Assembly (NCBI GenBank): GCA_016858145.1
Contig: JAEHOE010000138.1
Span: forward strand, 124,001 to 188,000
DNA from: Edaphochlamys debaryana
Taxonomy: Eukaryota; Chlorophyta; Chlorophyceae; Chlamydomonadales
Length of the DNA stretch: 64,000 nucleotides
Direction of reading: 5' to 3'
The number at the start of each line of letters is the position of its first letter. Position 1 is the stretch's first letter. Below are positions 1 to 9,988 of this stretch, piece by piece. A model generated the notes under the pieces. It saw only the letters and a list, made by a program, of their open reading frames with translations, had not been told where the DNA came from and did not search any database. The position numbers and the translations under genes were made by a program.

Positions 1-33
1 CGGTCCCAGCCCCAGCCCCAGCCCCAGCCCCGA
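1..33. repeat. CCCCAG microsatellite
   Basis: Four tandem copies of CCCCAG start the window. It lies downstream of the last recognised exon of the leftmost (minus-strand) gene, so it may be intronic or 3' sequence of that gene. Confidence 0.7.
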
Positions 34-354
34 AGCGCCCCCTCCCTCTTGCGGTCTGTAGGCCCCCCGACCGGCCGCCGTACGACGACCCCCACGTCCG
101 CCCTTCCCCTGCTGCTCCTCGAAGACGCCCCGTCGTCAGCCACGCCTGATGGACCATCGGAACCCGGCGCCCTGGAACCCCAGTTGGGTCCGGCCACGTA
201 CCGGTCCCTCGACCCATGCCCCGCAGTTGAGCTCCCCCTTCGCCCGTCACCCTCAGCCCCCCTGCCAGCCTCTCCACGCCCTCCGAGGCCCCTCCAGGCC
301 CCGTGCAGGCCTCGTACGGGCCCCCCTCAGGCCCCGCCCAGGCCCACTGCTCAC

Positions 355-1281
355 ATCCGCTGGGCATGGACAGCACCCGCAGGTCCGCGAGGCGGGAGAT
401 GCGGGAGGGGATGAAGCCCGTGAGGTCTGGGGGGCGAGGGGCGAGGGGCGAGGAGGGGGACGAAAAAGCTGGGGAGGCACGTCAGGGGCGTGGCAGGCGT
501 GGCCGCCGGGGGGCTGTGGGGGGCTGTGGACGTGTGGTTGGGCTTGGGTCACCTCAGCGCACAACACCTGCCCCTCGCACCTCTACAGCCTTATAGCGCC
601 CAAGAGCCACCTCTCAGCCGCCCCAACTCTGCCCGCTTGCATGCTCTATTACACAACGCCCCGCATTCCCAACCAACCGCCCCTTGCCCCCCCCCTCTCG
701 GCAGCCCCACGCTCCCCCTTCCCTGCGCCCCCCTCCAGCCCCGCCCCCCCGCCCTCTGAGCACTTACTGTTGCCACCAGCAAAGATGGCCCTTAAGCTGC
801 AGCTGAGAGACTCCAGCACGCTGTCCCTGAACAGGCTCGTGTCGGCAAGGCCTCGCAGGTTGTTCCGCGACAGGAGAAGTCCAGTCACGGTGCCTATCGT
901 GCAGTTGCACTGATAGCGGTTGCACTCGCGGTAGAAGCCCGAAAACTGCTCCAGGACACAACAGATGATTCCATCCCAGCAGCACACGGGGGGCAGGTCC
1001 ACGACCCTTGGCTGAACGAGGGCGTTGTTGACGCCGTCGACGTCAGACGACAGCGGGTATAAGGTCACCTGACAGGACATACTGGTGTTGCCCCAGCCAT
1101 TGCTGTGCGTCCAGCGCGGGCCGCCCGTGGCGTTGTAAATAGTCATCAGGGCATCTGCTTGGTTCAGGCCGCTGCATGTTGCGTTCTGCGCCAACGCAGG
1201 TCGAAACCCGAGCAGCAGCACCGCAATGGCGAAGCCGCCCAGCAAGTCTGCCCGACTCCACCGCTTCGCCGCTGTGACCAT
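355..1281 (-). CDS. Secreted leucine-rich-repeat protein, N-terminal part (partial)
   Basis: Exon 1 (1281-768) starts at the first in-frame ATG. It encodes a basic N-terminus, a hydrophobic stretch (residues about 12-30, ending in ALA) typical of a signal peptide, and then an LRR N-terminal cap: an NATGGPRW block, NGWGNTS, and a cysteine cluster ending in CCWDGIICC. The donor is a perfect GTAAGT in phase 1. Exon 2 (426-355) restores the frame and adds an LRR (NLTGFIPSRI, then LADLRVL), ending at a GTGAGC donor in phase 1. Further exons towards position 1 were not resolved, so the 3' end is missing. LRR proteins of this type are secreted or surface proteins; the ligand is unknown. A 239-bp copy of exon 1 lies at 3655-3893. 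In-frame GTG codons upstream (to 1398) were not used because the ATG gives a clean signal peptide. Confidence 0.7.
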
Positions 1282-1934
1282 GGTTGCAAGCCCCGCCCTC
1301 GAGCGTGCTACGGTTCGCTCAAGAGTTGCCAGCACGTAGTGCTCGCCATTCCGAGGTTCTCGGGCCGCCGTTAAGCGGCTAACCTTGCTAACGAGCACGC
1401 CTGAACTAGTGTACCTACGCTCAGGATGTGGTGCTACTGGTAGGAAAGAGTCTCAAGTCGGGACTCGGGAATTTGGACCCGCTCAAACTCGAGTGTAAAC
1501 GTTCCAGGACCTCTGGGTGCTTCAATACCCTTCTGTAGACCCTGGTTTGACATAGCCTGTAAGGTAGAAGGTAAGTGAGTCTCTTGCAGGGGCCACGGGG
1601 GGGGTGAATCCAAACCTTGGCCGGGTACTTGCGAACACGAAACGCACTGGCGAGCACTGGCGTCCGGGACGCGGCGCTGGGTCCCAGGCGACGTGCTGTT
1701 GCTGGTAACGGTTAAAGAGCGGCGGGCCTTCCTTGGTCACGCTTTGGGTTTTGGAGGGGGATCGCTGTGGATCCCGCCGACCTGCGTACCTCTACGAAGG
1801 GCGCTTGGCCTCACCCACAGCCAGCGTCAACCTTAAGTTGTAGTGCCTGAAGCTGGACGTAACCGGGCTGGCGGGGGGGGGCGCCTATTGAAGAGCCCGG
1901 GTAACATCCCCACGTACGGGCGGCACGCAGCGCT

Positions 1935-1962
1935 ACCCAGCCAAGGCTTGGGTGTGTGAGGT
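1935..1962. repeat. 28-bp dispersed repeat with imperfect palindrome, copy 1 of 2
   Basis: Identical to 2371-2398. The left part can form an imperfect hairpin (ACCCA-GCC-AAG-GCT-TGGGT). No function recognised. Confidence 0.8.
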
Positions 1963-2370
1963 TCGGCTCCATGGGGCGTGGGGACACCTAGGCTTCCGCG
2001 GGCTCTAGTCGCGCCAACTCGGGCGATGGCGGACCTCCCCGTCTACACACATGCAGGTAAGCCCAGATAAGCCCGAGGTAAGCTGGCTGGGATACGGTAT
2101 TGTTTTCCGACCGGGACGCGGGCGCTCTTGGGCTCTGTTACGCGCTGGCACCCTAACATGCAACATGGCCGACCCCGGCAACTCCCCCGCCCTCCCTCTC
2201 CATAACTCGTGTGCGTGTCCACCCGCGAGATGCCGTGCCCCTGTGCCCTCGCGGGCCCTCCTGATCCACAGGCGACGACGAACACTCGGTAAGCCCCCCA
2301 CAGGTCTGCGTAGTCAGCGGAACACGCCCTACGCCACAACCAAGCGCTTCGCTTCGTTGTTTTCTTCTAC

Positions 2371-2398
2371 ACCCAGCCAAGGCTTGGGTGTGTGAGGT
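2371..2398. repeat. 28-bp dispersed repeat, copy 2 of 2
   Basis: Second exact copy of 1935-1962, 436 bp away, in the same orientation. Confidence 0.8.
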
Positions 2399-3190
2399 GA
2401 GTTACCGCAGGGGACGCAGGCGTGGTGCGTCAGTGCGGGGATGAGGTGATTCTACGGGGGGCATGGAGAACGGGTGGGCCATGGGAGGCGGCGGGGCGCT
2501 TGGGTCAATTGTGTGGTTGGCCCGCAAGGCTGGTTGGCGGGAGAGGGATGGCTGAGGCTGGCACCTGCGCTCAGGCCGGCGGACACCATGGGAAGGCGAT
2601 GGCTGTTGGGAGGGTTAGGGTGGGAGGACGGCCCCTCCGCATGCTGCCCCCATGCTATGTGTCGCTGCATCAAGATTCATTCCCCCACAGCCCACACGCG
2701 TCGAGGAGCGTGCGTGAGCTTGCAAGGGACAGACCGGCGGCGAAGGAGGCTAGGAATCTGAGGATACGCAATTCGGGTGAGAAAGGAACCCTGAGGAAGT
2801 CTTGGGGGCCCGGCCTCGGGGCCCAGCTGGAGGGGGCTGGGGCGCTTTGAGGGTCGGTCAGTGAGTAGAGACTACGCAGACTTGGTCATGGTGTATGCCT
2901 CGGGGTGAGGTCAAGGGTGAGGTGGGTGGGGGGTGGCGGGGATTGGCAAGGAAATAACTTGGCGGAGAAATCACGGCGGGGGTCGAAGGGTTTGGCCGAG
3001 TCGTGCCGAGTCGGTTGGCGCGTCTAGGTCACCGGCCGCAGACCGAAGCCGAAAGCTCCGCGACACCACCGAGCCACGAGACGCCCGCTCGCCCTCGTTG
3101 CTGCAGCGCTTAGGAGCTTGCAGCCGCGCGCTAAGGAGCGGCCTCGTCGGCACGTCTCGCCGGCGCGTCGCGAACCTTGTCCGCCGCATC

Positions 3191-3222
3191 AGCCAATCCG
3201 CGCTGCGCGGCCCCGATAAAAC
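3191..3222 (+). promoter_or_regulatory. Candidate core promoter of HSP22
   Basis: An AGCCAAT box (3191-3197) is followed by GATAAAAC (3215-3222), a TATA-like sequence about 165 bp upstream of the start codon. No convincing heat-shock element (alternating GAA/TTC blocks) was found, so heat inducibility is inferred from the family only. Confidence 0.3.
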
Positions 3223-3385
3223 CCGGCGCTCTGCTCTGGCAAACCAGAACAGCAACTCGCACACCACACAAGCGCTCGCAGCACACAACAGCTTTGCGCT
3301 CGAACCCCGACATCCTCCAAATCAACACTCCACCGCCACATCTCCGGCACCAGTCCGCTCCTTGCTATCTCTCTACCTTGTAGCC

Positions 3386-5563
3386 ATGGCCCTGTCGATG
3401 TGGAACGACCCGTTCATGGGCATGGGCGACCTCGACCGCACCATGCGCCAGATGTTCAACACCTTCGGCATGCCCATCGCGACCACCACCGGGCCCGGCA
3501 CCCGCGGTGGCGCCATGACGACCGGCTCCATGAACATGCCCATGGCGAGTTTGGGCTCTGCTGGGGCGACGGGGGTTGGGCTGCTAAGTACACGTCTCCG
3601 GCCGTGTGGAGCGGCGGGGGAGGGGGGCCCTGGGGGGCGGGGCCGACGGATACGTAGCGGTTGCACTCGCGGTAGAAGCCCGAACATTCTTCCTGGACAC
3701 AACAGATGATTCCATCCCAGCAGCACACCGGGGGCAGGTCCACGACCCTTGGCTGAACGAGGGCGTTGTTGACGCCGTCGACGTCAGACGACAGCGGGTA
3801 TAAGGTCACCTGACGGGACACACTGGTGTTGCCCCAGCCATTGCTGTGCGCCCAGCGCGGGCCGCCCGTGGCGTTGCAATTAGTCATCAGGGCCATACGG
3901 TCGCCGGCTGTGTGAAGCGGCGTCCGCCCCTGCCCTCCGCTGCCAACCACTGTTCCCTCCCCTCCCCCCCCCCCCCAGGACATCATTGAGACCGACACCA
4001 ACTTCGAGCTGCACGCCGACACCCCCGGCATGACGCCCGACGACATCAAGGTGGGGAGGGGGGGACGGGGTAGGAGGAGGGGGTTACTAGGAGGAGGGGG
4101 AGGGGGGTAGAAGACATCAACGAAGCGAATCGGGGAGGGGGGGCTACGAGGGGGGGGCTGCTTCAACGGAGTGAGGCCGTCGCCCGACGGCTTCAAGGTT
4201 AGCAGAGGGGGCAGGGTGGGTAGTAGGGGAAGGAGGAAGAGGGAACTGGGGTAGGGAAGGGCTGGGCGAGAGGACGGCGTTCTCTGGATGGAGGGGACGT
4301 TGGACGTTGCACGGTGGAAGGGGGGGAAGGGGTTGCAGTGTTGCGGGCCTATTGGCCTCTACCCCCCCTCCCACATCCTCCCTCCCCCCCTCTCCCCCCT
4401 CCCCCCCCTGTCAGGTCGAGCTGCATGAGGGGGTGCTGACGGTGTCCGGATGCCGCAAGATGTCCCGCGACGAGAAGGACGCGGCGGGCAAGGTGTGTGT
4501 GGGGGGGGCGAGGATTGGGCTTAGCATGAGCCCTCAACCTTGCACTCCTCGCCGCCCATGGCTCGGGCCTTATCCGGACCTTATCCCCCGGTGACTGTAG
4601 GCCTTTGCCACTTTGCCACTTTCCTAGCCTTGAAAGGCAGCAAACCCTCCGTCGATCTCTCCCCTGCAGCCGTTTGTGACGTGCCACCTCGTGACCCCCG
4701 CCCCCTCCACCCCGCCACCCCCTCCAACCCGCCACCCAACCCCAGGTGTGGCGCAGCGAGCGCTCCGGCTTCAGCTTCGCGCGCTCCTTCACACTGCCCG
4801 ACAGCGCCGATCCCGAGGGCATCTGCGCCTGCATGGACCAGGGCGTGCTCAAGGTGGGGGGCATCTTGGGGGGAGAGAAGCTGAGAGGGTAAGGGCATCT
4901 CAGGGGACAGGGGGGAAGGGCATCTGCGCCTGCATGGACCAGGGCGTGCTCAAGGTGGGGGACGGGCGAGGGAGGACACCAGAGGGGTGGAGAGGGCATC
5001 TCAGGGGGGGGGAGGGCATCCCAGGGGGGGAAGGGCATAAACGTAGCGCGAAGCGCCTTGTTGTGGGCGTAGGACGTGCTCGAGGTGGGGGGGTGGGGGT
5101 TGAGGGGGCGGAGGGTAGGAGGGGGCGGGGGCTTAGGGTAGTGCACCTGTGTCGAGGGCCTCTGTCCTTGCTTGCCCCCCCGTGCGCGCACGTGGAAGGC
5201 CTTGGTCGCTGACGACCCCACGCCCTTCTACTGCCTCCTTTCTACGCTCCAGCTGTACGTCCCCAAGAAGCCCACCGGTCCCAAACCCTTTCCCCGCGTT
5301 CTCTTTTCCCTCTAACCGGCTTTTACCCGTACCTCCTTCCCCCTCCCCCCCCTCGCCCCCCTCCCCAGGTGTGCGTCCCCAAGAAGCCCACCGAGCCCAA
5401 GCCCGAGCCCAAGCGCATCGCCATCTCCGCCGCCCCCACCACCGTCGGCACCGGCACCATCGGCATGGGCACGGGCAAGGGCGCCGTGGGCACCGGAACG
5501 GGCATGGGCACGGGCATGGGAACGGGCATGGGCATGGGCGAGGAGAAGCCGACGATGATGTGA
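3386..5563 (+). CDS. Small heat-shock protein (HSP20/HSP22 family)
   Basis: ATP-independent chaperone that holds unfolding proteins. Exon 1 starts at 3386 and encodes a Met-rich N-terminus (MALSMWNDPFMGMG). The alpha-crystallin domain is split over 3979-4050 (DIIETDTNFELHADTPGM), 4415-4492 (VELHEGVLTVSG) and 4746-4853 (SGFSFARSFTLPDSAD); exon 5 (5369-5563) gives VPKKP, an RIAI motif matching the IxI tail motif, and a Gly-Met-rich tail ending EEKPTMM. Exons 2-5 are all phase 0 and add 151 codons including the stop. The exon 1 donor is unresolved: GTTGGG near 3573 would keep phase 0. Intron 1 carries an antisense copy of an LRR-gene fragment. Introns 4 and 5' of exon 5 carry copies of the exon 4 end (4918-4960) and of the exon 5 start (5253), the latter giving a possible alternative last exon. 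A cytosolic location is likely but not shown. Confidence 0.93.
3655..3893 (-). pseudogene. Antisense fragment of the LRR gene inside HSP22 intron 1
   Basis: These 239 bases align without gaps to 914-1152 of the LRR exon (constant offset of 2741) with a few substitutions. They lack the start, signal peptide and LRR portions, so they cannot encode the protein. The insert is bracketed by imperfect direct repeats of about 24 bp (3593-3616 and 3898-3922, core GGC(C/T)GTGTG(G/A)AGCGGCG), suggesting a target duplication or pre-existing repeat. It is read antisense in the HSP22 pre-mRNA. Confidence 0.9.
4817..4960 (+). repeat. Exon-4-end/donor duplication in HSP22
   Basis: The last 37 bases of exon 4 plus the GTGGGG donor (4817-4859) are repeated exactly at 4918-4960, 101 bp downstream inside the intron. 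A more decayed third copy (GACGTGCTCGAGGTGGGG) lies near 5071. Confidence 0.9.
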
Positions 5564-6558
5564 GGTGGATCTGGGCCGTTTATGGTACGGCAGGCTTACG
5601 GAGATGGGTCACAGCGTAGCGGGAGGGCACGGTGCTTTGAAGAGGTGAGAGTGGAAGTGGTGAAGGGCCGAGGGCAGCTGATTGAGGAGGTGGACGGGTG
5701 AGGCGGCGAAGGGGCCCAAGCAAGCTCCGATGCCGGTTGGGCGGGCGAAGCAGGAGCTGCAGGACTGGGCCGCTGACCTTCCTAACTGACCTGAGCGCTC
5801 AGGCCCTGGGTGGAACGAATGAGCGATGCAACGCATGAGTCGGACGTTCATTCCCAGGCGGTTGCGTCTTTGCGTTGCGGCTTCATCATTTCATGGGCTG
5901 CCTCCCAAGGGCAGACCCGAGCTCTCGTTATTCTTGTTGGACCACGGGAATGCAGGATGATAGCATGACATGCATGTGCGCTCCTTGAGAAGGGGTGCAT
6001 CGCCACTGGGTGTGTGGGTGGCGCGTTGATCCGGCCCTGTAACGTTGCTGCATGTACTTTCGTACCCGCCTCCTTCCCGTCCCCTGGCCCACTCCAAATC
6101 TTGCGTACGCCAATGGAGAACCCTTAGCCTGAGCCCATGCCCTATACGACAGCAGATCACATAAGAGCCCCGTCCCTCTCCACCGCTCAACTGCATTCCT
6201 CCTGCAATCATCATTGCATCTCGAGGTTACGAACATGAGCCCTCCCCACACGCCTCTCCCTGCGCCAGCCCCACGCTGAATGCAGGGTCCCTGTGTGCCT
6301 TGCGCCGCTCCATCCGCCCCCGAAGCCCCTGAGCCCGCACCCACCTTCCGCCCCTTGTCGGCCAAACAGTCCCCAGTTTCCCTAGTGTTCCTGCGCATAG
6401 TACACCTAAATGTCTTGTATACTCCGGTAAGAAAGAATCAAAGCTGCACACGAAGCGCCCGAGCCCCACCTCCGTGGCGCCCTCCCTATCGGGCGTGTAA
6501 GCAACGCCCCCACCCGCCCCACGGCTTCCGTGTCGCCCGCCATTGCTTCTGTTGCTCA
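5564..6558. other. Convergent 3' region of HSP22 and the MYND gene
   Basis: No exon recognised. It should hold the two 3' UTRs. A TGTAA polyadenylation-like motif for HSP22 is at 6038-6042; no matching motif was found for the MYND gene. Confidence 0.6.
6038..6042 (+). terminator. Candidate TGTAA polyadenylation signal of HSP22
   Basis: TGTAA is the usual poly(A) signal of volvocine and related green algae. This one is about 475 bases after the HSP22 stop. Five-base motifs occur by chance, so the call is weak. Confidence 0.3.
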
Positions 6559-9500
6559 TCACGACGAGCCCGGGCCCCCGGCGGCCCCCGCCTCCTCCCT
6601 GTGCTCCGTAGCGCACGCGGCGCAGCAGTACAGCGCCGTACCGCCACCGGGGTACGGCCGCAGCTGGCGCCCCGCCTCGCTGTCGCCGTCCAGGCGGGTG
6701 CAGCCCGGGTGGGCGCACGACGGCAGCAGCGACCGGGCGTCGGCAAGGGACGGCAGCGGGCCCTCCCACCGCTCGTGCTTCTGACGTGTGGGCGTCTCCG
6801 CCCCGAGCTCCGCCAGCTCCTCCGACCCAGATCGGCCCTCGGCCCAGGCCGTAAGCAGGGCGGCCAGCCTGGCAGCCCACCGCCCGACCTTGCCTCTTCC
6901 GTCGATAACTGACGCCTTCTGTCCAGCCATGGCCACGACCGTTGGCGACCAATAGGACGGGCAGGGTCCGACGGAGGGGCTGGGCCTGGCCCGTCGGGCA
7001 TCCGCCACGCCGCCTGCTCGAGAGCCGGCGGCGGCCTCCGCCGCGGTGCCCTCCCGCACCGCCCGCCGCACCGCCTCCGGCGCAGCCAGCGCCACCAGAC
7101 CACAAGTCTCGACGACCGCGCTGCAGAGGAAACCGATCGAGCGAGCGCTTGCGGCGTCGCCGCGACCACGGGCGTCCCAGCTCCCCACGGCACGGAGCAT
7201 GGAGCCCAGCGTCGCAACCAGGCCTACCTCCTCCACCAGAAACCGGGTCCAGCCGCCGTCCTCGCTGGCACTGCGGGAGGCCGGGGTGCCCAGAAGGGCC
7301 TTGGCCCACACGTGGAGCGGCCGGATGCTGAGCAACAGCCAGTCGGACTGCGACTTGGAGCCAGGCTGCGCGCCGCGCCGCGCCCGCCGGCTCCGTGCGC
7401 CCTCCGCCGCCGCCGCCGCCGCCGCCTCCCGCCGCGCCATGCGGCTCAGCGGGGGCAGCCACTCCGCCACAGACCGCAGCAGCCAGAGGTCCACGTGGGC
7501 CTGGGCCTGGTGCACGTGGGCCTGGGCCTGGTCCACGTGGGCCTGGGCCTGGTCCACGTGGGCGGGGTCCACCCCACGGGGGCGCGCTCGGAGGCGCTGC
7601 ACGCCCTGGTGGTAGAGGAAGGACACGCAGGCCTCGGCGGCCGTTGAGACTCGGTCCGTGACCGTCTCCGCCCGGCGCAGGAGCTTCCCGAGCGTGGTGA
7701 CCAGAGCCGCGGCGCGGGCTGGCTCGCCGTGGTCGAGGGAGAGGAGCCGGGGTATGCTCCTGGCGTGGTCGAGGCTGAGGAGCAGGGCCGCCAGCGCCGC
7801 CTCGGGCCCCTCCGGCGCCAGCCCCCCGCGGCGTAGCAGGCGCTCCAGGCAGGGCAGCAGACCCGCAGCCAGCGCCGCCGGGGCCCGGGCGGAGGGTTCC
7901 GGCGGACGCATCCGTGGGCCGCCGTCGGCGCCTGCCTCCGCCGGCGCGGGCGCAGGGCTCGGCCCGGCCGCCGCTCCGCCGGCCTCGTCGTCCGATCCCC
8001 ACCCCGTCCCAAGGTCGGCGGCGACCGTGAAGGGGTCCCACAGCTGTGCAATCTCTTCAAGTGTCTCGGGGGCCGCACAGGGCAGCACGTGTTCGCACGC
8101 CGCCACCAGCAGCCGCCACCGCTCGACCCCGTGTGCTGCGGCGAGGGCCGGGCTTCCCCCCAGGAGCGCGTCCAGCGCCTGTAGGGAACTGCACAGCGTG
8201 GGCGCCAAGGCCTCGCGTGCTAGCAGCAGCTGGAGGGGCGGAGGTGGCGGCGGGGAAGCAGTGGCGGCGGCTGCAGCGCTTGCCCCCGCCGCCTCCGGCT
8301 CTGGGGCGGGGCGGGCGGGTGAGGCGCCCCCCGGGCCCCCTTCTGCCTCCGCCTGCGGCTGGGCCCAGGCCCGGCCTGACGCCACGGCCCAGCGGCCCAG
8401 GCGCAGCAGCACAGCCGTGGCGGAGGCGGGGCGGAGCAGGGCGGGGCGCGTTGGGGGCTGGGCGGGGCGCGTGTTGCGCGGGGCGGTGCATAGACAGGCG
8501 ATCAGCAGGTACACTAGCTCCTGGCTCGCGCTCTGCCTGCGGGCGGCACGCAAGCAGTTGGGAGGCGTGGGTCGGGAGCGGCAGTCCGCAGCTCACGACA
8601 AGGGTGGCTTCAGCCGGCAGGCAAGGTTGACTGAGGCCCTACCCCGCTCCTTCCCCCCGCACAGGAAAGCGGAGGTGTTGCAGGTGTCTCGGCTCCCTCG
8701 ACTGGGTATCCCATGTACTGTATACCGGAATCTCGCAGCTAGCATGCAGAGTCAATCCTCACCTGCCGTGCAGGGTCCGCGCATCCACTAACACGCTCAT
8801 GCTCACGCCGCCGGTGTCCGCCAAGGCGGGCAGGGCCCGGCGCAGGGGCCCCGGCAGACCGTACGCGGGCCCTCCGTCCGCCGCACACAGCGCCGCCAGC
8901 CCCGCTGCCAACAGCAGGTGCTGCACGCCGGGGCTAGCAAGCGTGGCGTGCAGCCGGGCCGCCGCTGTGGCCCCCACCACCCCCGGCTGCTCGTGCGCGG
9001 TTTGCGACAAGCAGGAAACACACGCGATCGCGTTGATGAGCCTGGCGACCGCACCCGTGAGGTCCCGGGCGCGCTGTCGCGGCCCCTCATGCCCCGCTGC
9101 GTCCTCCGGCGCGGCGGCGGTTGTGGTTGAGCCCGCACGCGCCGCCGACGCGAGGATGGCCCGGGCGGTGTGCTCCGTGACACCGCTGTCGGCAAGGGCG
9201 GCGACTGCCTCCCCCACGAAGAGCCGCTGGGACACCTCTGAGCGCCTTCGCTCCCGCGCCGCAGCCAAGGCTGCGGCAGAGGCTGCGGCAGAGGTTGCGG
9301 TAGGCGTCGGCGCGGGGTCCCTTGCCCTCGTCAGGATGGTGTGGCTGAGGGACGCCAGGGCTGAGACCAGGTGGATGGCGATGTCTGTGATATGGTCGTG
9401 CACGTGGTTGATTGCGGCTGCAGACCCGGGCCCGCCCGCTGCTGCTGGAGCTGCTGCGCCTGCTGCCGCCTCTGCTGGCACCGGCGGTTCTGCCCCGCCG

Positions 9501-9988
9501 CCCGCTGCGGCATCAGCCATCCCGCCCTGCAGAAAGCGGTCGGTGGACCGCGAGAGGGCCCGCGCCAGGCCCTGCAGCGACTGCATGCGCAGCAGAGCCC
9601 GCAGGAAGGCCAGGGGAGCTGGCGCTGGAGCCTGGGTCGTCTCAGCAGCCAGCGCGTTCACGGCGTCAGTGACCAAACAACCCGAATCGAGGGCGAAAAG
9701 GGTGCGGTGCAACGAAGTGCTGCTGCTCGCCGAGCTGTCCGTCTCCAGCCAGCGCACCGCAAAGGCAAAGCAGCGCAGGGCCGCGGCCGCGGCAGGAGCG
9801 TTCGAGAGAAGAATCAACGCTCGTTGGACACAAGCTGCCTTCGAACTGTCATCGCAGCCCGAGCTGAGGACACCTAGCGCTTCTGTCAGCTGTTGCAGCT
9901 CCTCTACGGTGCTGGCGTTCCCGAGCTGAGGCGCAGCAGCCACGAGCTGCGCAGCTGCCTCGCGCATGTCGGGTGGGAGCTCCTTCAT
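6559..9988 (-). CDS. Large alpha-helical protein with C-terminal degenerate MYND-type zinc finger
   Basis: Two exons, 9988-8763 and 8536-6559, join at canonical GTGAGG and CCCGCAG sites in phase 2 (the split codon becomes Arg) to give 1067 residues. Most of the protein is Ala/Leu-rich and looks helical, with no recognised catalytic motif. Near the C-terminus is CAHPGCTRLDGDSEAG followed by ALYCCAACATEH, which resembles the zinc finger of the large chlorophycean MYND family (C-x4-C, then C-x2-C). It stops before the usual terminal His/Cys pair (H-x3-C), so the finger is shortened. A 21-bp minisatellite (7490-7563) encodes tandem HVDQAQA. Algal MYND proteins are mostly uncharacterised; protein-protein interaction is the likely role of the finger. 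Confidence 0.78.
7490..7563 (-). repeat. 21-bp coding minisatellite
   Basis: About 3.5 tandem copies of a 21-base unit encode the heptapeptide HVDQAQA (one copy HVHQAQA) within the MYND-finger protein. Length is a multiple of three, so copy-number change would keep the frame. Confidence 0.85.

Larger units (their letters stand above)
1282..3385. other. Intergenic region between divergent LRR and HSP22 genes
   Basis: No coding exon recognised. It holds the 5' regions of both flanking genes. A 28-bp sequence built on the near-palindrome ACCCAGCCAAGGCTTGGGT occurs twice (1935-1962 and 2371-2398). The last 200 bp before the HSP22 start hold CCAAT- and TATA-like sequences. Confidence 0.6.

Noticed and set aside
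1282..1398. N-terminal extension of the LRR protein from a GTG at 1398
   Set aside because: It would bury the signal peptide about 39 residues into the protein; the ATG at 1281 fits better.
6227..8041. 604-codon minus-strand ORF
   Set aside because: Out-of-frame shadow of the MYND-finger gene, Gly/Arg/Pro-rich, with no recognisable domain.
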